Positions 56,650 through 64,000 of a stretch of DNA of 64,000 nt are shown one piece after another. The stretch comes from Aquella oligotrophica (GTDB taxonomy: Bacteria; Pseudomonadota; Gammaproteobacteria; Burkholderiales; UBA11063). How positions within the stretch are numbered: the first letter of the stretch is position 1; the number at the start of each line of letters is the position of its first letter. The position numbers and the translations under genes are program-made. The stretch is from positions 2,108,001-2,172,000 of the forward strand of contig NZ_CP024847.1 of assembly GCF_002892535.1 (NCBI RefSeq). Reading direction: 5' to 3'. The notes under the pieces were generated by a model that saw nothing but the letters and a program-made list of their open reading frames with translations, made no database searches and was not told where the DNA came from.

Positions 56650-59151
56650 ATGAACAATAAACTTAAATTAATTAGCCTTGCAGTCATAAGCACATTCACT
56701 CTTGCTGCATGTAATAACGGAACTACCAGTAGTAATGGTAGTTCTACCACTTCAGCCACCCAGTTTGAAGCTGATACTGTCAATGGTAAAATATCTGAAA
56801 TTAGACAATTTACACAAAGCCCTGATGGCAAGAAAAATATTTTAATTTGGACAGGTCATCCTCATGGGCAGCACTTTGCCAATAGACACTCAAAAGATCC
56901 AAATAAAGTTACGCACCACTATTCAAACTTATCAGCATTAAATGCAGACAAACCAAATCTAGACAGTAGTTATAAACATATTGCAGAAACAGCTAAAGCA
57001 ATAAATATTAATGGAATAAATAAAGCCGCTGGTAAAGTTTATACTGGGCTAGATCTTGGAATTACTGCATCTACCCAATCTTCAGTTGAAGGTTCTGGGG
57101 GGTATTTAAGTAATGGAGAACCCGTATGCTATTCATATATTCCAGAAACCCAATCATCGATGAATGGTCCAGGAGTTACAGGATTTGCTAATTTCAATAC
57201 AACAAATTCTGATAGTACCTTCAGTAGTACTTTAAATTTAAAAGCAAGCATATCTGGAGCTGATGGATTATTCAAAGCAAAAGACTCTTTCAGTTACGAC
57301 ACCAATTATAGTGGAACTTACTCAACTGGACAAAATAATTTCTTCTCATATTTTGCATTAAGTACTAATTTCGAAGGAACTCAATTATCAGCAAATGGAA
57401 AATCATTGCTAGCAAGTAATCCAGAACAATTTATGCAAACCTGTGGGACATCATATATTACTAACGAGGCTCTTGGGGTCAGTAATCAATTTACATCGAC
57501 AATAACTTCCTCCAGTAATAGTTCAAGTACGAGCATATCTAACACATTAAACGCAAGTTACTCTTTTGTTGACTTTACAGCAGAACTAACCTCTTTAAGT
57601 AAAAATACAAACCAAACATTTAGTCTAGCAAGCTCCTATGTAAGTAATGGCGATTATACGTTCCAAAATACACATAACATAACAAATGGTATAGTTGCGA
57701 ATAAAGGTGATTCATTTGAAGGAATAATATCTGAATGGATTGGTAATAATAAAAATGGAGCTAATGCCTGTAATGAGCAAATCACTTCCAGCAGTGTAAC
57801 CACATGTACTGGATATTTGACAGACTTAAGCGCATTAATTAGTGCATTAACTGCCGCAGTTGGATCAGATATCCAAACATCAGGGTTTCCTACTGACATG
57901 AGTTTATTTGAACAATTTCCAAGCGGCGTAACTGTAATTAATGCTCAAGGTGGTGGCACACCTCCAACACCATTAACTACCCAGCCTGTAAGTAACTTGG
58001 CTAATGGATCTTTTCCCGATGCTTACGCTCCGTATGTTACAAACTTAGAAAATCATATCCAGTTAATTTTTAATTTAACCTCTCTAGCTGGCAGAGCACA
58101 GTTATATGCAAATATGTTGACACCTACTCTACTTGCTGGAAATAGTACTATTGATATACCCACTGAATTAAATAATTTGGCTAATTCTTATTCGACAGAT
58201 TATTTAAACCTAGCAAGTGAGGTCAACAATTGCATGAATAATCTAAGCAGCTGTGCAACAATGACCCAAATTGCGACTAGTGATCCATATACATTCTATT
58301 CATCAACAACCACTCCATACCGTGTAGGGGACAGTTTATGGGCTGATAAGATGTGGAATTCAATTATTCTTCAATATAATGGCACATATAATGAAGCTGG
58401 TCAAATTGGTGGAGAGTTAAATGCTTATTTTCCTTCTGTAGCTACAACTGTACAACTAAATAATTCCGCACCAATGGCTGTATTTTATGCAAGTAATATG
58501 AACATTAGCGGTGATCAACAAGCAGGAATTACTGGAATAGGATTATCACCAATTGTTGTAACGAACCCTGTATATGGTTTAGAAACAGACTTTAGTAATG
58601 GATATGCAACTTGGGGCGGCTTGGCATCATATCCAATTGCAGGGGAATTTATCATAAACTACCCAATGACAAGTGCGAATGGAACAATAGCACAGCAACA
58701 AGCTGCATTAGCCAACTTGTTACTAGGCTATACTAATGGTCAATCCATGAGTAATGTTTTTACCGCAGGTCCAGTTAAATATCTTGGCGGAGAACCAACA
58801 GTTGATCAGAATGCTAGTAAATTACAAACACCTGTAAGTAATATGGCTTCATCCTTTTCGTCTCCTCAGAGTGGATTTAGTAGTGGTAACGGTTACAGTT
58901 TAGGAGCTATGTCAATACTAGTATCTAACCCCAACAATGATGCTTGGAATTATTCAATATTTACTTATACACCCAATAATGGAGTAGTATCTAATGGATA
59001 CCAAACTTATAATACTAACATGGCAGCTGGCTGTTATCCAATGGTTAATATGGATCCAGATATAATTTCTGATTATAATATTTGTCCAAGTATGTACGGC
59101 GGTATTACTAATGAGCTACAATTAAACGCCATTATCACACCATTTTTTTAA
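56650..59151 (+). CDS. Lipoprotein with MACPF-like signature (833 residues)
   Basis: The N-terminus is a lipoprotein signal with lipobox TLAAC and Asn at +2. A Ser/Thr/Asn-rich stretch follows. At residues 258-275 the segment PEQFMQTCGTSYITNEALG resembles the MACPF/CDC core signature (F..x.YGTHYI....LGG), preceded by a suitable FFSYFALSTNFEGTQLS segment and followed by Ser/Thr-rich strands that could form membrane hairpins. The first conserved Tyr is Cys here, and the second Gly of the LGG pair is Val. The rest (residues about 480-833) is beta/loop-rich and unfamiliar. The upstream region has a regulated-looking promoter. A pore-forming or host/prey-directed surface protein is an inference, not shown. 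Confidence 0.65.
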   Translation: MNNKLKLISLAVISTFTLAACNNGTTSSNGSSTTSATQFEADTVNGKISEIRQFTQSPDGKKNILIWTGHPHGQHFANRHSKDPNKVTHHYSNLSALNADKPNLDSSYKHIAETAKAININGINKAAGKVYTGLDLGITASTQSSVEGSGGYLSNGEPVCYSYIPETQSSMNGPGVTGFANFNTTNSDSTFSSTLNLKASISGADGLFKAKDSFSYDTNYSGTYSTGQNNFFSYFALSTNFEGTQLSANGKSLLASNPEQFMQTCGTSYITNEALGVSNQFTSTITSSSNSSSTSISNTLNASYSFVDFTAELTSLSKNTNQTFSLASSYVSNGDYTFQNTHNITNGIVANKGDSFEGIISEWIGNNKNGANACNEQITSSSVTTCTGYLTDLSALISALTAAVGSDIQTSGFPTDMSLFEQFPSGVTVINAQGGGTPPTPLTTQPVSNLANGSFPDAYAPYVTNLENHIQLIFNLTSLAGRAQLYANMLTPTLLAGNSTIDIPTELNNLANSYSTDYLNLASEVNNCMNNLSSCATMTQIATSDPYTFYSSTTTPYRVGDSLWADKMWNSIILQYNGTYNEAGQIGGELNAYFPSVATTVQLNNSAPMAVFYASNMNISGDQQAGITGIGLSPIVVTNPVYGLETDFSNGYATWGGLASYPIAGEFIINYPMTSANGTIAQQQAALANLLLGYTNGQSMSNVFTAGPVKYLGGEPTVDQNASKLQTPVSNMASSFSSPQSGFSSGNGYSLGAMSILVSNPNNDAWNYSIFTYTPNNGVVSNGYQTYNTNMAAGCYPMVNMDPDIISDYNICPSMYGGITNELQLNAIITPFF

Positions 59152-59170
59152 CCAATGATTACAATTAAAA

Positions 59171-59207
59171 AAAGCATAATGACGGGTTTCTCCCGTCATT
59201 ATGCTTT
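59171..59207. terminator. Strong bidirectional terminator
   Basis: A perfect 16-bp stem (AAAGCATAATGACGGG / CCCGTCATTATGCTTT) with a 5-base loop lies between the convergent lipoprotein and hydroxyacid dehydrogenase genes. A-rich sequence on one side gives a T tail on the minus strand. Confidence 0.85.
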
Positions 59208-59226
59208 GACGTAAATAGTAATTATT

Positions 59227-60174
59227 TCAGTTTAATAAATTCACTGGCTTCCCATCAATAAAAGCGGCAATATTCGCAACCGTAATATCAATACACCGTT
59301 GCCGTGCTTCAACTGGTGCCCAACCAATATGTGGTGTTAGCAGTACATTGTCCAAGCCAAGAAGCGGATTATCTGGCAATGGTGGCTCGCTACTTAATAC
59401 ATCTAGTGCTGCCCCAGCGATCTGCTTATTTTTTATCGCTAAACTAAGTGCAATCTCATCAACAAGACCACCACGCGCAGCATTAATCAGATACGCAGTT
59501 GGCTTCATATGTCTCAAAAACTCCTCGTTTATGATTTTGGCAGTATCTTTAGTAAGTGCACAATTTAGAGAAATAAAATCAGCTTCTTTTGCGACTTCGT
59601 AAAGTTCCAGCTGTTTTATTCCTTCTATATTTTTAATACTACGGTTATAAGCAACTACTTTCATCCCAAAAGCTAACGCTAGTTTTGCCGTAGCGATACC
59701 AATTTCACCCAATCCAATGATACCCAAAGTCTTACCAGCTAATTCATGCATAGGTATCGCCAAACCAGCCATTTTATCCCAGCCCTTTTCTCGCATATAG
59801 TCAAGCTGGGGAACGAACTGAATCGCACAACTAAGCATTAAGAAAATCACCAACTGCGAGACAGCATTCGTACCATAGCCAGGAACATTAGCTACTTTAA
59901 TACCCCGTTTAGCTGCCGCAGCAACATCAACATTATCATATCCAGTTGCTGTAATTGCGATTAGCTTCACACTATCAGGCAATCTATTGATTATTACTTC
60001 AGTCAGATAGACTTTATTTACCACAATAACACCAACCCCCTTAGTAGCACTAATAATTGCTTCGGGTTCATTTAAGTTTTCATGAATAACCATTTCACCA
60101 AATTGCTCAAAACCACGAAAACTAATATCATCATTTACCGTGGTTGTATTTTTATCTAATACCAGAATCTTCAT
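59227..60174 (-). CDS. D-2-hydroxyacid dehydrogenase (hydroxypyruvate reductase-like)
   Basis: This is a D-isomer-specific 2-hydroxyacid dehydrogenase: NAD-binding Rossmann motif GIIGLGEIGIATAKLALAF, catalytic Arg in NAARGGLVDE, Glu in the region after it, and His in TPHIGWAPVEARQ. The pattern is closest to hydroxypyruvate/glycerate dehydrogenases. ATG at 60174 is preferred, since GGAGG lies nine bases upstream; the longer reading from 60207 would overlap the acetyltransferase gene. The length is 315 residues, normal. It lies four bases downstream of the acetyltransferase, third in the operon. The substrate needs biochemical evidence. Confidence 0.88.
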   Translation of the reverse strand: MKILVLDKNTTTVNDDISFRGFEQFGEMVIHENLNEPEAIISATKGVGVIVVNKVYLTEVIINRLPDSVKLIAITATGYDNVDVAAAAKRGIKVANVPGYGTNAVSQLVIFLMLSCAIQFVPQLDYMREKGWDKMAGLAIPMHELAGKTLGIIGLGEIGIATAKLALAFGMKVVAYNRSIKNIEGIKQLELYEVAKEADFISLNCALTKDTAKIINEEFLRHMKPTAYLINAARGGLVDEIALSLAIKNKQIAGAALDVLSSEPPLPDNPLLGLDNVLLTPHIGWAPVEARQRCIDITVANIAAFIDGKPVNLLN

Positions 60175-60178
60175 TATT

Positions 60179-60688
60179 TTATACCTCCAAATCAAGCTGC
60201 ATAACAACTACATCAACAAATTTCTCAAATTTGTAACCAACATTCTTCATAATTCCGATTAATTCAAAACCATGCTTCTTATGTAAATTAACTGAACCAC
60301 GATTATTACTATCCCCGATCAATGCCAGCATTTGCAGATAACCACGCTGCTTACAGGAAACAATCAACTCTTTAAGTAGCATTGATCCAACACCACTACC
60401 CTGATATTGTTTATCAATATAGATGGAGTCTTCAACCGTAAAACGATATGCCGAGCGTTCCCTAAAATGTGATGCATAGGCATAACCAATTACCTTATCG
60501 GTGAGCCTTGCTACCAGAAAAGGGAACCCATCCGCAGTTATTTTATCAAATCTCTTCTCCATATCTTCAATTGTGGGTGGAGTTTCTTCAAAAGTACCTA
60601 AGCCGTTAAGAACATGATGAGCATAAATTGCCTGTATCGCGCTTAGATCTTCAAATCTTGCTACTTCAATCTTGATCTCGCTTGCCAC
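60179..60688 (-). CDS. GNAT-family N-acetyltransferase (phosphinothricin/methionine-derivative type)
   Basis: A 169-residue single-domain acetyltransferase. The acetyl-CoA loop is QYQGSGVGSMLLKEL, and the context (IYAHHVLNGLGTFEETPPT, SHFRERSAYRFTVEDSIYI, ALIGDSNNRGSVNLHKKHGF) is typical of the Pat/MddA/YncA group that acetylates amino-acid analogues. The start is a GTG that follows the regulator stop codon without any gap, so translation is probably coupled. It sits between a LuxR-like regulator and a hydroxyacid dehydrogenase. Confidence 0.85.
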   Translation of the reverse strand: MASEIKIEVARFEDLSAIQAIYAHHVLNGLGTFEETPPTIEDMEKRFDKITADGFPFLVARLTDKVIGYAYASHFRERSAYRFTVEDSIYIDKQYQGSGVGSMLLKELIVSCKQRGYLQMLALIGDSNNRGSVNLHKKHGFELIGIMKNVGYKFEKFVDVVVMQLDLEV

Positions 60689-61396
60689 TTAAACTATCCT
60701 TATACTAAACTGTTCCACCATAATTCGTGGAAGTATGGTATCGTAACCAAGAAAAATTGCTTTATCAATCAGATCTTCCACGGTTAAAACCTCAAACTTC
60801 CTTAATAACTGCTGATGAATAATATTCCTTACAGTACTAACCGCAGTATCTTTATGCATAATGATATTCAGATGATGGGTTACCACTTTTGGCTTTGCAT
60901 GCATAATCAAAAGAAAAATGATTAGCTCTTCTATCTCGGTTAATTCCAAATTCAATCGTCTCTGGTTCGTAAATCCAAGATTATCATATTTAACAATATG
61001 ATTATTAATATATGGCTTAAAGTGCCCTAGCGAAAATATTGGGAAAAAATCAACTCGCACGCCGACTGCCTGATCAATATTAGGATCAACTAGCGGTGTT
61101 TTCTGTTTTAAGTATAACTGAATCTCACCATCATAATTCTGTGAGGTAATATATTGTTGAATTTGTCTATATTTGAGACACTCAACATCCTCTTGAATAC
61201 AACTTTCCGATATCTGCTGGATCGCGGGCAAACTATCGTAAGTTGCCGTACTTAAATCAATTCCAAGGACATTATTTTTTTCCATTAGTAATGGCGAGAC
61301 ATAGACAAAATAAGACTCGGGGTTGACTATAATTGTTTTCTGTTCTGGTAAAACAACCATTTTCAGGGCATTAACATAGTCTTGTAAGTAATTCAT
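60689..61396 (-). CDS. LuxR-like regulator with a divergent DNA-binding domain
   Basis: The 235 residues have the same length and plan as the regulator at 36506-37213: a sensor-like N-terminal part (for example TIIVNPESYFVYVSPLLM) and a C-terminal helix-turn-helix segment (LELTEIEELIIFLLIMHAKP then LNIIMHKDTAVSTVRNIIHQ). The usual LuxR core is degenerate, and the conserved Gly of the turn is not seen. It is divergent from the amino-acid permease gene and starts the three-gene minus-strand operon, so it may control one or both. The effector is unknown. Confidence 0.65.
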   Translation of the reverse strand: MNYLQDYVNALKMVVLPEQKTIIVNPESYFVYVSPLLMEKNNVLGIDLSTATYDSLPAIQQISESCIQEDVECLKYRQIQQYITSQNYDGEIQLYLKQKTPLVDPNIDQAVGVRVDFFPIFSLGHFKPYINNHIVKYDNLGFTNQRRLNLELTEIEELIIFLLIMHAKPKVVTHHLNIIMHKDTAVSTVRNIIHQQLLRKFEVLTVEDLIDKAIFLGYDTILPRIMVEQFSIRIV

Positions 61397-61625
61397 TGCA
61401 TTTTTCCAATCTGGTTTCCCCTCTATTATACTGGAATATTCCAGACAAAGAATGCTCTCTTAAAGATGATCAGTTCCCAAGTTATTCTACTATCAATTTA
61501 ACTTACAAATGATATTCTCCAGTTGCTGTTGGATTTAGTTGCAAATGATAGACAAAATGTTGCAGTGGCACAAACATTAAATAAGGCGGGTATGATAAAA
61601 TCAATTTTTTAAAAAGGTCGGTTAA

Positions 61626-63221
61626 ATGGAATGTTCAATACCAAAACATAAAATCGGGCTACTATCGGTAATTGCCATCTCAACGACGGGAATTATTGGT
61701 AGTGGTTGGTTATTTAGTGCTTACCTCGGCGCAAAGATTGCAGGAGCAGGTGTATATTTATCTTGGGTTCTCACCCTAGTATTTTTTATATTAATGGCAC
61801 TGGTTATTGCCGAAATTGTAGCTATTTTCCCACTACGTGGAATTATTGGGCGAATGGGATCTTTATCCCACAATAAATATTTTGGGGTTATTTTTGCTTT
61901 TGCTATCTGGCTTGAACTAGTTGGTAGTATCCCGGGTGAGGCTCAAGCAAGTGTTGAATATCTGGCAGGAATATCACCTCATTTGTCAAAGCTATTGATT
62001 AGTGATGGTGCATTAACTGCTGCAGGTCTTGCCTTTACTTTTCTATTTTTGGTAGCCTACTGGCTTGCAAATATGTTTGGGATTAAATTTTTTGCCAAAG
62101 TAAATAACTCGATTGCTGCGGTAAAAGTCGTCCTACCAGCACTAATTGCACTGATCATCATCGGCACTTCTTTTCATCCGGCAAATTTTACCGCCTATAA
62201 AGATAGCTTCATGCCATATGGAATGAATTCAATTATTTTGGCAATGACTTCTACAGGAATGATTTATTCATTTAATGGCTTCCAACTATGTGCCTCTTTT
62301 GCCAGTGAAATTGAAAATCCCGGACGCAACCTGCCATTAGGAATGGTTATTTCGATCATTATATGCTTCTTTATTTATGTAATTTTACAGACTGCTTTTA
62401 TCGGTGCACTTGATACACAGCAGTTAGTAACTAATGGTTGGGCTAGCCTAAATTTCAGTTCACCATTTGCCCAGATTGCCACCATGATTGGCCTAAATTT
62501 TGTTACAATGGTTCTATATGCAGATGCCTGTATTTCACCATCAGGTACCGGGATTACTTTTGTGGGTAGCGGTTCACGGGTACTTTACTCAATGGCATCC
62601 GAAAGACAAATGCCAAGTATGCTTGCGGTTCTCGATAAAAAGCATAATTTTGAAAAAAGAGCAATGTTTTTTAATTTTGGAGTTGCAGTAGTATTTTTGT
62701 ATTTATTTCATAGCTGGGCAGTATTAATCAACTTTATTACAGCGCTAATCATTCTAATGTACATGATAATTCCTATTTCATTAATTGCCCTGCGACATAG
62801 TCATGCTACCATGGAAAGAAATTTCCGCCTGCCTTTTGCAAACATCATCTGCGCTATATTATTCCTGGTTCAATCAATCTTCTTCATCTTCATCGGTGCA
62901 AAAGATATGCTCTATCTTACCTTAACCATGAGTGCTTTGATGGCTGTATTTATGATGCTACACGCACGTGGTCAGGATGGATATAGCTTTATGGATGTAG
63001 CAAAAATCTCCTTACCATTTGTCGGTTTCTTATGGATGATAACAATATTGATACTAGTTGGCCCTAGTAACTATGGTGGTCATGACTATCTTAACTATGG
63101 GGCATTTTATGCCGCATATGTAGTTGTTTCATTGTACGCCTTTTATCACTTTACAAATAAAAAGTTTGTTGATAAATGCCAAGAAATCCGGACAATGGAT
63201 AAAGTAAAAATCGTTGAGTAG
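61626..63221 (+). CDS. APC-family amino-acid permease
   Basis: About 12 membrane segments cover most of the 531 residues. The first helix carries the substrate-backbone motif ISTTGIIGSGWLFSAYLGA, with the Gly-rich break characteristic of APC transporters. The segment TSTGMIYSFNGFQLCASFAS and the EIENPGRNLPLGMVISI motif are typical. The closest look is the aspartate/glutamate-proton symporter-like or putative amino-acid permease group; specificity is not fixed. It is divergent from the LuxR-like gene, with 229 bases between them that may hold regulatory sites. It ends in a strong terminator. Confidence 0.88.
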   Translation: MECSIPKHKIGLLSVIAISTTGIIGSGWLFSAYLGAKIAGAGVYLSWVLTLVFFILMALVIAEIVAIFPLRGIIGRMGSLSHNKYFGVIFAFAIWLELVGSIPGEAQASVEYLAGISPHLSKLLISDGALTAAGLAFTFLFLVAYWLANMFGIKFFAKVNNSIAAVKVVLPALIALIIIGTSFHPANFTAYKDSFMPYGMNSIILAMTSTGMIYSFNGFQLCASFASEIENPGRNLPLGMVISIIICFFIYVILQTAFIGALDTQQLVTNGWASLNFSSPFAQIATMIGLNFVTMVLYADACISPSGTGITFVGSGSRVLYSMASERQMPSMLAVLDKKHNFEKRAMFFNFGVAVVFLYLFHSWAVLINFITALIILMYMIIPISLIALRHSHATMERNFRLPFANIICAILFLVQSIFFIFIGAKDMLYLTLTMSALMAVFMMLHARGQDGYSFMDVAKISLPFVGFLWMITILILVGPSNYGGHDYLNYGAFYAAYVVVSLYAFYHFTNKKFVDKCQEIRTMDKVKIVE

Positions 63222-63229
63222 TCAATAAA

Positions 63230-63259
63230 AAAATAGGAGGATATAAATCCTCCTATTTT
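63230..63259. terminator. Bidirectional terminator between permease and carbonic anhydrase genes
   Basis: A perfect 12-bp stem (AAAATAGGAGGA / TCCTCCTATTTT) with a 6-base loop lies between convergent genes and carries A and T flanks. Confidence 0.85.
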
Positions 63260-63276
63260 AGTTCCAAGCAAAAGTC

Positions 63277-63999
63277 TTAAGCTATCACTTCAAAATCACG
63301 TTTACTCTCATCCCATTCCAGCATATTACCTGAATGAACATCATAAATCCAAGCATTAACTGTAATCTGAGTATTTGCAATCATATCAACAATCTTTGGA
63401 TATGTTTTAAGATTATCAACCTGATTTAAAAGATTAACTTTAACCCCGTGTGCTGCATCTGTTGGCTTATGTTTACGAAAACCATCTTTAATAATGCTTA
63501 GCCAGTTATCAAGACCAATATAACCGAGATCCTTATCACCAGTAGCATAAGAAGCCTTAACTGCCCCACACTCGGTATGTCCACAAATTACGATATTTCT
63601 CACACCAAGCTCATAAACAGCATACTCAATTGCTGCAATTTCACTATAAATATTATTTGGCATATATGGAGGAACTACATTACCGACATTCCGGACAATG
63701 AAAATTTCACCAATATTAGCTGAGAAAAACGCATTTGGATTAAGCCGACTATCTGAACAGGTAATCAGTAATGTATGTGGCTTTTGCCCTTTAGCAAGGG
63801 TAGAAATCAGCTCCTGATTATCTTTAGCATAGTTACTAGTAAATTTGACAATACCATGTTTCAACACATCATTAGCAGAATGTTCAATTCCAGATTTCTC
63901 AAGTATTTCCTTGATTTGGCTCTCCATAACAGTAATCTGGTAATGGCTGGCTTCACTACTACTAACCTGTAAAATAACTGCTTGATGGTCGCTAGTCAT
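63277..63999 (-). CDS. Beta-carbonic anhydrase (start at window edge)
   Basis: The zinc ligands and catalytic Asp/Arg are visible: TCSDSRLNPNAF (Cys, Asp, Arg) and VICGHTECGAVKASY (His, Cys). The enzyme interconverts CO2 and bicarbonate. The visible frame of 240 residues begins at an ATG one base from the window end. The first 24 residues (ILQVSSSEASHYQI) are not typical of a free-standing beta-carbonic anhydrase, and an internal Met at 25 is another start. The gene might therefore continue upstream, for example as the C-terminal part of a SulP transporter fusion. Beyond that the assignment is secure. Confidence 0.88.
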   Translation of the reverse strand: MTSDHQAVILQVSSSEASHYQITVMESQIKEILEKSGIEHSANDVLKHGIVKFTSNYAKDNQELISTLAKGQKPHTLLITCSDSRLNPNAFFSANIGEIFIVRNVGNVVPPYMPNNIYSEIAAIEYAVYELGVRNIVICGHTECGAVKASYATGDKDLGYIGLDNWLSIIKDGFRKHKPTDAAHGVKVNLLNQVDNLKTYPKIVDMIANTQITVNAWIYDVHSGNMLEWDESKRDFEVIA

Positions 64000-64000
64000 G

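Overview
The window reads as a contiguous chromosomal segment of an AT-rich Gram-negative bacterium. Lipid A genes (lpxD, lpxA, lpxB), the outer-membrane assembly genes rseP, bamA and skp, an OprD-like porin, several Sec-exported proteins and lipoproteins, and a phasin-family protein are all present. A low-GC betaproteobacterium (Neisseriales-like) fits best, but this taxonomic call is inference from gene content and order, not from a marker search.

Layout. 1-10.2 kb: the 3' part of lon, then a tight rseP-bamA-skp-lpxD-fabZ-lpxA-lpxB operon for envelope biogenesis. 10.2-16.1 kb: an insertion between lpxB and rnhB that holds a probable 8-oxoguanine deaminase, an IS110-type element whose transposase carries one in-frame amber codon, an MFS transporter, an unknown protein and a LysR regulator. 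16.1-21 kb: rnhB, an OprD-like porin, a MetQ-like binding protein and a CPA1 antiporter. 21-29.8 kb: an accessory region with a secreted FAD oxidase, a 1381-residue repeat lipoprotein, two small NHLP-leader-like (RiPP-precursor-like) genes, an IS4/IS701-type element directly upstream of one of them, and a small secreted protein. 29.9-43.4 kb: pyk, a phasin, a two-gene ABC transporter with a fused permease, a VOC protein, a LuxR-type regulator, a sugar-type oxidoreductase next to a SemiSWEET transporter, ppiD, guaB, nrdR and glyQ. 43.5-51.9 kb: smpB, frr-uppS-cdsA-dxr, adk, a Ste24-like protease, rsgA and a class-B-like acid phosphatase. 51.9-59.2 kb: a second accessory region with an 817-residue secreted protein that has a helical, toxin-like N-terminal half, rarA, and an 833-residue lipoprotein with a MACPF-like signature behind a promoter with a 16-bp direct repeat. 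59.2-64 kb: a hydroxyacid dehydrogenase, an acetyltransferase, a degenerate LuxR-like regulator, an APC permease and a beta-carbonic anhydrase cut by the window end.

Two themes deserve attention. First, two housekeeping genes (guaB and cdsA) are each broken by an apparent loss of one base in a short homopolymer, and restoring that base gives full-length proteins. A similar one-base event would extend one NHLP-type precursor until it overlaps the next. These may be residual sequencing errors or genuine frameshifts. Second, the window contains two unrelated exported proteins that look like pore-forming toxin candidates, and an orphan pair of RiPP-type precursors with no visible modification enzyme. 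No tRNA, rRNA or CRISPR array was found.
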